Shown here one piece after another: positions 55,800 to 64,000 of a DNA stretch of 64,000 bases (position 1 is the first letter of the stretch; each line of letters begins with the position of its first letter). A program made the position numbers and the translations under genes. Below the pieces are notes generated by a model. That model made no database searches. It was given only the letters and a program-made list of their open reading frames with translations, and had not been told where the DNA came from. Source of the DNA: Cryptomeria japonica (lineage: Eukaryota > Streptophyta > Pinopsida > Cupressales > Cupressaceae); NCBI RefSeq assembly GCF_030272615.1, contig NC_081415.1:371859809-371923808 (forward strand). The letters are read 5' to 3'.

Positions 55800-57150
55800 C
55801 TCAAATGACTCCTTTAGAAGAGGTTTTGTAAAGATCTCAAAAAAATTCTCCTTTTGCCTCAACATATTCTACCTCCACATTTTTGCATGCAACCTTCTCT
55901 CTTAAGAAATGATACCTAATTGAAATATTTGTTTTCCATGAATGCACTACTGAATTCTTTGATATGTTTATAGTACTTGTATTGTCTCAAAGAATAGAAA
56001 GTTCCTCAAAATCTATTTTTATTTCCTTCAAATTTTATTTCATCTATAGAGCCTAGGTGCAATAGAAACTACTATAATATAGAACCTATGTTCAATAGGA
56101 TAATGAGTCTTTCTTTTTTCTCAGCAAGGGCAGAAGATTTTCTCCAAGAAAGAAATATTTTCCACTTATACTATTCTAGTCATCAATACTTTCAATTCAA
56201 TCTACATGTATATGTTGTAAAATTAATATTTTCACTCTTGGGATACCACAATAAAAAATCTAATCTAGCCTTTAGTTATCAGAATATTTTTTTCATAGCC
56301 TTTACATGGGTTTCCTAAGGTGATTCTTGAAACCTAGCCATCATACCCATTTCCTATATTATATCTGATATAGAATTAGTCACATACAACAAACTACTAA
56401 TAATGGGTCTATACAAAGTTTTATTTTCTAAAGAGGACTCATCATCTCCACTCAATTTGCATCTAGTCACCATAGGTGTACTAACTAGTTTGTAGTCTTC
56501 CATCTTGAACTTGTTCAACATTTCTTTTATATACTTGGTTTGAGATATGAATATGCCTTTTGTAAGCTAAGAAGGAAAGATAATTTCCCAAGCATTGACA
56601 TTTCAAATTCCTTTTGCATAGAATCCCAAAATTCCTTACACATTGTATCACTACTAGCTCCAAAAATAATTTCATCCACATAAACAATAAAAATCAATAA
56701 TTGATCACATTCTTTTTTATGTATAGGTTGCTATCTATGCTACCTCCCTTGAAGCCTTGTTGTTTTACATACATATCCAATCTTCAATAACATCTAGGAG
56801 CTTTCTTGAGTCCACATAGGGCCTTCTTCAATCTACATATAAAATATAATGTTTTGTAAAGTTGAAAACCTTCAGGTTGTTCAGGTTTTTAATTGCTTCC
56901 AATCTTGCTATTGGAGAAAATGTCTCCTCAAAATAAAATCTCTCTACTCAAGCATATCCTTTACATACATGTTTGGCCTTATTTTGAATTACTTTTTTTA
57001 TCTTCATTTAGTTTTTTTCTAAAATCCCATTAGTAACTATGACACTCTTGTCTTTAGGTCTTGGAACAAGTTCCCAAGTTTTATTTTTTTCAATCTAATT
57101 TAGCTCTTTCTCCATAGCCTCTAACTAACCCTTATATTTTCTAGCTTCTA
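55800..57150 (-). pseudogene. pol: Copia I reverse transcriptase and RNase H
   Basis: Recognisable pieces on the minus strand include WELVPRPKDKSVI, FSPIARLEAIK, IVYVDEIIFGASSDTM (the YVDD box reads YVDE), KLVSTPMVTRCKLSGDD, LLYVTNSISDI and HIKEFSSAF. The order matches Copia RT followed by RNase H. There are about twenty stops or shifts. Confidence 0.75.
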
Positions 57151-57920
57151 CAAAAGTACTTGGTTCAATTTTTGACAATAAAGAAAATTGTACCCGTTCA
57201 TTTTCTTTGACATTTCTTCTCTAGGTCTAAAATCCACCAACATTGTCTCCAATGGTTTGTTCTTTAGAGTGATTCTTCTTGACATATTTGGTCAGAGTCT
57301 TTGTAGTTGTGTTTTCTAATTCACTTATGGTTATCTCATCACTATTGTAGAATGATTAATCATTTTCATCTTGATCCAAAACTTTAGTTGATTGTATTAT
57401 ATCATCAATAATCACATTAATACTTTCAACTACCCTTCACAATTTTTTATTATAACAATTCTATGTCTTACTTCTCATCTAATAGCCAAGAAAAGTGCCT
57501 TCATTGGATCTAGAATCAAACTTACCCAAATTTTATTCATTCCTTTTGATATAGCACTTACTTCAAAATATCCAGAGGTGTCTGATATATGCCGATCGCC
57601 CTTTGAATAGCTCATATGGAGTCTTAGTGGTCCTATTCCTAATTTGTGCTCTATTCAAAATGTATATTGTTGTTTGAACAACTTCTCTCTGATAAAGATT
57701 TGATAAATTGTCTTAACTCAAAATTGTCCTTTCCATCTCTTGTATAATCCTATTCTTTCTTTTTACAACTCCATTTTTTTGAGGAGTTATAGGGGCAGAA
57801 TATTGTCTTTGGATTCCATGATTCTCATAGGAATCTTCATATATATCAAAGGCAAATTCTTTGCTTTCTGATCTTAAACATTTTATTGTTCTTCATATAT
57901 CATTCTCCACCATTTATTTT
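57150..57920 (-). pseudogene. pol: Copia I integrase, downstream part
   Basis: The frame gives VENDI, RTIKCLRSESKEF, then HGIQRQYSAPITPQKNGVVK, the Copia integrase GEF-to-Glu region (here K for the expected E at GVVERKN). Next come NRAQIRNRTTKTPYELFKG and a degenerate SDEG/FLGY region. It is cut by J at 57920. Confidence 0.75.
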
Positions 57921-59864
57921 TGTTGGAATTTGTTGCCATTGATTTCAACCTACAAATTGTGTGTTGTCATTGAAGATTTGTTTGACATGATGATTGTCAG
58001 AGTATTGGGGGATTGTTGGCAGTTGTTGCCAAGTGTTGTTAGATAGATGTTGGATGCAAATGCACTATGTTGTGGATGTCCACCTTCTTGGTGTGTGATG
58101 TCTACACTCAAGTATGTTATGTTGATGTTGATAATGATTTTAATGATATTCTTGATGACAAAGGTGATATAATAATGATATCATATTAAGATGAGGATTA
58201 GATGCATTTAGATGAAGATTAGAAGCATGATGATGGTATCATATTTAGATGAAGACTCAAAGTATTAAGATGAGTATTAGAAGAATTAAAATAAAGTGGA
58301 TATGATTATGATGATCTTGTGTATGGTATTAGATGATAGTTTCTGATGTTTTTGGGTCATTCTAGTCCTTCGAAGATTGATGGTATAAGTAATCACAGGA
58401 ATGTATGCTAAAGATAGTTTGGAAGAATGCTCTAAATTCCTCTATATTTGATGATATGGTCTTGTAGATTTTAACTTAATATGTATTATCTATGGATTTT
58501 GCACTCCTATCTTTTTCAGGTCCCTAGCATTCCAGTTGATGTTGTTGGTAATTGCAGTTTGTTGGTGATTTGGTTGTCTATCAGGATTGGTCCAAATAAT
58601 GTTTTGTTTCTTCACATTGATATTTTTGTTGTTGCAGCTTGGAGGACATTCTTGTAATGGTGGTTTTGTGACTTAGTTAAAGTTTCAGTTGTTGATGTGG
58701 TTTGCAGGAGTTGATAATGATGTTATGTTCATAATTGTATCTTTTGGCCTCCTAGAATGAAGTATTTTGTATCTGTTTGTGTTGTGCCAACATATTTTGA
58801 TGTATCAATGAGAAAGAAGTATTTATATATGTTTTTAGATATTTAAGGAATTTCTTTATGTGATCGACATGATGTTGAATGATTTTTTTGATGTTGCATT
58901 GCATCCAATGTTGATTCTTCAAGGTAGTTGTTGTGGTTTGGCAAACTTAGGTTGTTCTCTTGCTTGCACTATGTTCTTGAGGGTCTATGCTATCATTGGT
59001 GGTTATGTTAAGATGCATTTGGTTCCTAACTTGGGTTGTGTGGATCGACATTGATTTAATTCATTTAGAAGATATGTTTTTGGACTAATAGGCTATGTGC
59101 TACATGGTTTATATACACATTAACTTGTTGTTGACTTTAAAGGATGTGTGCCAGTGTATGTAATGTTTGAGACTTCTTAGAGAGTTATATTATGATTTTT
59201 TAGGTCCTTTCTATCTCTTGGATTGGATTGATTTCACTGCAATTGTTTCTGGTGGCCAACATGTAAGGACTTATGCTTGTCCCTTGTTTTGGCCAACCTA
59301 ATTTATGTTTTGTGATAAAGAGGATGATATATATAGAAGATCATTTCAATGTGAATATTTGGCATGAGTGCATGGATCTAAGTGAATAGTAGAATATGTG
59401 AAGGTGAGGTAGAAGAAGTGTGTGGTGAAAGAATTGGTGTTTAATTGCATAATGGTTGCTTGTGTGAGCAACTACATTCAAAGATGATTGTTGGAAGAAG
59501 AGTTGTTGAAGGCTTATTCATCTTGATTCATATATTCATGTACCTTTCTCAGATATAATGAGTCTTTCTCGAAATATTTTTGTATCTTTCCCCGAGGCAA
59601 TAAGAATCAACCTCGAAGTTCCTTGTATCTTGCCCTAGGGTAGTACACCTTGTTCATATGTTGTGAGTAAGTCTCATTGGGGTTTTCCCCTTTTTGGGGT
59701 TTTCCATGTAAATTTGGTATTCTCTTGTGCATGGTGTCCATTGTCTTATCTTTCATTATTGTTGATAAGATTAAGGATAAGTTGACATTAATTTTGGGTA
59801 TAAAGTTTAAGTGATTGATCAAGATTGATTCACCCCCCTTCTCAGTCTTTGGGTGTGTTAAACA
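57921..59864 (+). mobile_element. Element J: solo LTR (SIRE-like Copia)
   Basis: From TGTTGGAATTTGTTG to GTTAAACA, 1,944 bp, with a TTCACCCCCCTTCTCAGT block near the end like K and C LTRs, and TTGGGGTTTTCC repeats (59677-59706) typical of the R region. Flanks ATTTT and CTTTT match 4 of 5. It is also flanked by an ~88-bp duplication of the integrase sequence. No coding capacity. Confidence 0.72.
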
Positions 59865-60650
59865 CTTTTCATATCTATCAAAGGTAAATTATTCATCTCT
59901 TTTTTATCTTAAATATTTTATTGTTCTTCATATATTGTTCTCCACCACTTCTTTAAATGCTTCAAATTTTCCAAAAGCTTTTGATTTTATTTTAGAAAAG
60001 TAATCAAAATTATTCTATAATAATCATCAATGATCATCATAAAATAATTGTCACCTTGTATAATATTCGTTCTCATTGGTACACACTAATTTGTATGAAT
60101 TAGATCTAATGTTTTTTCATCGAATACTCTTTGTTTAGAAATCCGATTCTTGCCTTCTTTCCTTCATGACATGGTTTGTAGATAGTAGATGAAGGCTTCT
60201 TGATCTTAGGCATGTCTCTTATTGCACCTTTTGAACTAATCCCACAATATCATCAAAATTAATATGTCCAAACCTTATGCATCAAAGCCAACTTTCTTCC
60301 CCCTATATGACAACATAGTTTCATCCATTAACTTCACTAAGATGATACACATCACTATCAATCCTAATTTCTTCCACAATCAATTTATTAGTACTACTTT
60401 TCCAAATCTCATGTCCATTTGCATTGGAAGAAAGATTGTAACCTTTATCACACATTCGACTCACATTTAAAAGGTTATGTTTTAGACCTATATACAGGAC
60501 ATCATAGATTTTGGTCTTTCCACCATCAATACTCAAAGTGCCCTTATCAGTAATCTTTGCAACTGAGTTGTTACCAAGTTCTACAAATCTTCCATTAAAC
60601 TTTTTGAATTTCATGGATTTTATCTTGTCTTTGATCATGTGAATTAAACA
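59865..60650 (-). pseudogene. pol: Copia I protease, pre-integrase and integrase, upstream part
   Basis: ORF 60638-60321 reads KFKKFNGRFVELGNNSVAKI, then LYIGLKHNLLNVSRMCDKGY, the Copia protease end and pre-integrase domain; the active-site DSG just upstream is lost. Further on HINFDDIVGL-type sequence and VCTNENEY fit the start of integrase, then FGKFEAFKEVVENN and RTIKYLR to the J boundary. Confidence 0.75.
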
Positions 60651-60659
60651 TTCATAAAT

Positions 60660-61227
60660 TTTTCTCCTTTGAGAATGAATTGTAGTCTATGCAACCATAG
60701 ATATTTTTGAAGGTCAAACCTTGGGGGAAGGGATTTCAATGCCAATTTTAGAATCACTACATCTTTCATCTCTTCACCAAGTCTTCTGATGGTATTAATT
60801 ATTTCATCAACCTAGAGGGGGAAGGTAGCAATGTTTTATTCTTCCTTCATCTTCAAGCTCTCAAACTAACCTCAATAGGTTTGAATATTTTCTTGTTTGA
60901 CCTTGGCATCCCCTTCATAAATATTGTGCAATTTATCCCACACATCCTTTGCAATCCTACAATGTATTATGTTCACAAATGTGGAGTTAGATAAACCACA
61001 TAGAATAACATTTCTTGCCTTAGCATTATTGTCACAAGCCTTTTTTCTAGCCTGATCTCTTTGGCATTATTAAAAAATTCATATCCATCTACTACTGTTT
61101 TCCAAACATCATTCCTTAGAGCCATCAAATAGGCTTCTATCCTTACTCTACAAAACACATAGTTGGATCCATCAAACAATGGTGTCTTGTTTGAAGAAAG
61201 ACCTTCTTCAGGAAATGAGTGTGCCAT
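60660..61227 (-). pseudogene. gag: Copia I Gag
   Basis: It starts at 61227 (MAHSFPEEGLSSNKTPLFDG). Copia Gag motifs follow: GSNYVFCRVRIEAYLMAL, AKDVWDKLHNIYEGDAKV, ESLKMKEE, VDEIINTIRRLGEEMKD and ALKSLPPRFD. The frame is lost near 60680, and the knuckle region is missing before protease. Confidence 0.82.
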
Positions 61228-61269
61228 CCTAGATCTACCTCAATTTTTTAAGCTTCTTCCATGGAACTT

Positions 61270-61283
61270 GGCTATCATACCAA
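61270..61283 (-). promoter_or_regulatory. Primer binding site of Copia I (decayed tRNA-iMet type)
   Basis: TTGGTATGATAGCC in element sense against TTGGTATCAGAGCC, directly after the LTR end CTTAACA. Confidence 0.75.
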
Positions 61284-61284
61284 T

Positions 61285-62207
61285 TGTTAAGCACATAGAT
61301 ATATTGAGAGATAAATTAATTGGTACATGCCAATTTCAACTTAATTCAACATTAATTATCATTAATAACTTCTTTAAGCATCACAACTAATTTCAAACCC
61401 AATTCATCATTAGTGGAATTTACTTATCTTTACTTAACTATGATGCAACTTATCAAATAATGAACATAAATGCACATTTACACAAATGAACACCAAATTT
61501 ACGTGGAAACCTAGAAGGGAGAAGCCATGATGAGAATACATGCTTGGATCTACTTCCAAAATCTAACCTCACAAGAAATATATTAGAGAAATTACAATTT
61601 GAAGTAGGCACCACCCTACTGAAGACACCAATCCCTTATTACATTTGTAGGCACCAACCTATAGGAGACACCAATCTACAAATCCAAGATCTGAGCACCA
61701 ACTTAGCAAATGAGACACCAATCTCAAATGCAACAAGATATACAAAATATATGTTACGCAAACCTTCAAGGCTGAATACTTAGATTCTTCTTGATCTTAT
61801 CAACTTTAGAACATTCTCACATTGTGCATAAGATCTTCAAATGAATATACACACACTAATTGAGTAGACAACTTCCACAAATTTTGCTACAGTTATTATC
61901 TACTCATTCAACATCATCACCCACATACTTGCATACCACACAAAACACACATTGAAATAAAAATGGTCAACACACTAATAGAAATATGACAAATAAATGA
62001 CCAGGTGACTAAAAATTTTAGTCATGACAAGTAAAACTGACCAAATTCTAGTCATTTTTTGCAACACAACTATAAATGACTAAATAAATGACTAATTTGG
62101 TCATCGGGTAAGAAAACACAACTAAATAATTAGTCACACAAATAAAAATGACTAAATAAATAACTAATTTGATCATCGGATAAAATACACAACTAAACAT
62201 TGGATTT
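61285..62207 (-). repeat. 5' LTR of Copia I
   Basis: Its 3' end (CTTAACA at 61285) is fixed by the PBS; the other end is taken at TTTCAACA (62207). It contains a ~70-bp imperfect tandem duplication at 62070-62200 with AATGACTAAATAAAT. No partner LTR found. Confidence 0.55.
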
Positions 62208-62214
62208 ATGTTTC

Positions 62215-62349
62215 AACAACAGTTTTATACATACATACATGCATGCATGCATGCATATATATATATACATATATACATATACATATGTATATACATATAT
62301 ATACATATGTATATGTATATATGTATATATATATACATATGTGTGTGTG
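62215..62349. repeat. TACA/TGCA/TA microsatellite at the H2 boundary
   Basis: A run of CATA, CATGCATG and (TA)/(TG) repeats that ends directly at the H2 LTR. Its size probably varies through slippage. Confidence 0.9.
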
Positions 62350-63358
62350 TGTGTATATGCATAAAATTGGCTATGAGCAATTAAATAAATATTTTATGTT
62401 TATTTAATAATTATTCTTCTAGTAAATAGTTAATTTGAAATTATTTATTTATTTAATTCATTTCATGTTTTTCTATTAATTAATTTAATTGAAATATTTT
62501 ATTAATTAATTCATTTATCCTTTTCTTATAATCAATTAATTAAATATCTAATATTTAATGGTTATTCTTCTATCCTATAGTCTCAAATATTAAATAATTT
62601 CTTAAATTATTTAAACCCCTTTTCCAACTCACCTCCCATCTCCACTTCATCTTTCCTTTGCCAACTCATCCATCATGTGGCTAAATTAATTCAACAAATT
62701 AAAATAAATAAAACATTTATTAGGCGCTTATCTCCAACTTCCAAAATAAATGAAATATTGTGTACATACACATATTTCTTAACCTTCTTCTATATTCTCT
62801 CCAACATCTCTACATCTTAGGAAGGACTTGAGTCCACTTGTCCTCTCATGCCTAAATCTTCTCCAACCATCCCTAGATTCCCTCAGCCAACAACCCAGTC
62901 AAGGTGAGATGAGTGACACTTGTCTTCTCCTTCCCCCTTTCTCTCAACCTTCACCTTTGCTCACAACCATCCAAGTTTGTAGATCTGATCATGACCGTTG
63001 ATCTGAGACACATCATCAAGTTTTTATCTTGAAGCAATTAACAATTTAGTATAATCATTTAGCTTTAAATAATTTGCATTGCATATCATAGTATCAATTA
63101 ACTATCAGTTATCAGTCCATTCTTCATATGCCATCTTGGAAGCTATCAGTGCTTCTCTGAGAGCAAATCATCTGCAACCAGGAACAATGGAGTTAGGACA
63201 CAATGAGACTTAAATCATGAAGGTAATAATATGGTTTTTATTTTAATATCAATTTCATGTAGTTTCATTGGTTGAGTTTGGATTTCCTCTAGCATTTCCT
63301 TTGTATTTTGTGAAACTAATATGTTGCAGGTTCTAATGATGAAATTCAAGTCGACACA
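62350..63358 (+). repeat. LTR of element H2
   Basis: TGTATATGCATAAAATTGGC to CGACACA, 1,009 bp, the partner family of H1. It is less decayed at CpG than H1. Confidence 0.88.
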
Positions 63359-63361
63359 TTT

Positions 63362-63378
63362 TGGCGCCCACCGTGGGG
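63362..63378 (+). promoter_or_regulatory. Primer binding site of H2 (tRNA-Lys type)
   Basis: TGGCGCCCACCGTGGGG, a perfect 17-base match to the complement of plant tRNA-Lys, four bases after the LTR. Confidence 0.92.
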
Positions 63379-63399
63379 TCGGAGCCTCACATATATCTT

Positions 63400-63780
63400 T
63401 CTAATATCCTATCTAGTTCTCACAAACACAAGTTTAACACATTTGTAATCTATATTCACGCTTGTGTGAATTCTGACAGTGCTTTCATTTAATAGATTAG
63501 TGCTTTTGTCTTGCAAGTTAGCGCATTTGGCATTTAGGTTAGCGCATTTGTTGGTAAATCAACACATTTGATCCTTAGATTAGCGCTTTTGTATCTAAGA
63601 TTAACGCATTTGTCATTTTGGTTAGTGCTTTTGTTAGTGAATTCTCACATTTTAGTCCATAGAGTAGCGCTTTTGTATCGCAGGTTCACGCTTTTGTCCT
63701 CTAGGTCAACGCTTTTGAGGTGGAAAACAACGCATTTGCTAGGATAGCACTTTTATTTGCAAACTAAAATTTTTCTGCAG
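63400..63780 (+). repeat. Leader repeat cluster of H2 (AGCGC type)
   Basis: About fourteen copies at ~20-bp spacing of TTAGCGCTTTTGT, TTAGCGCATTTGG or AACGCATTTGT. This is the best-preserved version of the motif also seen in H1 and A. It extends past the H1 breakpoint. Confidence 0.85.
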
Positions 63781-64000
63781 GTCCGAATGTCCAAGAATTG
63801 AAAATTTCAAACTACTAACATATCTATGTGCAGGATTATTTTAAAGCAAATTTCATGCATTTCCTCACGTAGTTAATTAGGAGTTTTATTTTGGAAAGAA
63901 ACACATCATATCTTACTCATTTAGCTTAACTAAGGGATAAATTGACATCATGCAACTTGCATTTTGAGTGAATTCTTTAAAGTAGTTGCACATAAATTGT
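63781..64000 (+). other. Continuation of the H2 leader to the window edge
   Basis: No repeat copies and no open frame of note. Gag would be expected further right. Confidence 0.5.

Larger units (their letters stand above)
55211..62207 (-). mobile_element. Copia element I (SIRE-like), split by solo LTR J
   Basis: Minus-strand Copia order: 5' LTR (62207 to 61285), PBS, Gag (61227 to 60660), protease and pre-integrase (60650 to 60250), integrase (60250 to 59865, then 57920 to 57150), RT and RNase H (57150 to 55800), and a PPT-like tract CAAAGGGGGAG at 55616-55628. The 3' LTR is not visible. An internal deletion near 60650 joins Gag to PR without a zinc knuckle. Heavily decayed. Confidence 0.75.

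Noticed and set aside
53760-63358. H1 and H2 LTRs as the two ends of one 9.6-kb Ty3 element
   Set aside because: H2 is followed by its own PBS and leader repeats, so it is a second 5' end. The interior is minus-strand Copia, not plus-strand gypsy.
63430-63740. Regularly spaced repeats resembling a CRISPR array
   Set aside because: Units are ~13 bp, diverged, with ~7-bp spacing, and lie in an LTR-element leader of a plant. No cas genes.

Overview
This window is nuclear DNA of a large-genome land plant. A gymnosperm is my best guess, from the density of old, nested, decayed LTR retrotransposons; that is inference, because no single-copy host gene is present. I find no intact cellular gene, rRNA, tRNA or CRISPR array. 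Nearly every open frame is a remnant of LTR-element coding capacity, broken by stops (often CAG/CAA/CGA to TAG/TAA/TGA) and frameshifts. Letters A to K are my own names for the elements.

Layout. (1) 1-14721: Ty3/gypsy element A (minus strand), running off the left edge: PR/G-patch remnant, gag, a long repeat-rich leader, a tRNA-Lys-type PBS and the 5' LTR. Element K (4920-11633, minus) is nested in the A leader. (2) 14722-26642 and on past 40556: Ty3/gypsy element B (plus), a gag-PR remnant. Element C (17060-23954, plus, perfect CTATT duplication) is nested in it. (3) 26643-40555: Ty3/gypsy element D (minus, perfect CATAG duplication), Tat-like: gag, PR, G-patch, RT, two RNase H domains, INT with a GPY/F tail, and a plus-strand antisense coding remnant near its 3' end. 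(4) 43006-46468: E, a 3.5-kb non-autonomous LTR element without pol that carries pieces resembling host genes (an MCTP-type C2 segment and a patatin-like phospholipase segment). (5) 47294-53759: Copia element F (plus), split by G (48644-53005, perfect CAAAG duplication), which looks like a 4.36-kb solo LTR with a hairpin terminus, and then cut by H1. (6) 53760-64000: two head-to-tail gypsy 5' ends, H1 and H2, each LTR plus PBS plus leader. They flank a decayed SIRE-like Copia element I (minus), itself split by solo LTR J.

The most interesting content: K and C are two diverged members of one non-autonomous family. Both keep LTRs, a tRNA-iMet PBS and a PPT like those of the Copia element. Both encode the same two proteins: a ~370-aa coiled-coil/zinc-knuckle Gag-like ORF1 and a ~1,070-1,170-aa ORF2 of unknown function. 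Neither has protease, integrase or reverse transcriptase. They presumably depend on a Copia partner such as I, whose PPT neighbourhood they share.

The gypsy elements share an unusual leader plan. After the PBS come clusters of short repeats with self-complementary cores (AGCGC-type in A and H, TCGTACGA-type in D). A and D also share a conserved block and a tandem-repeat array before gag. This suggests structured RNA functions such as dimerisation or packaging.
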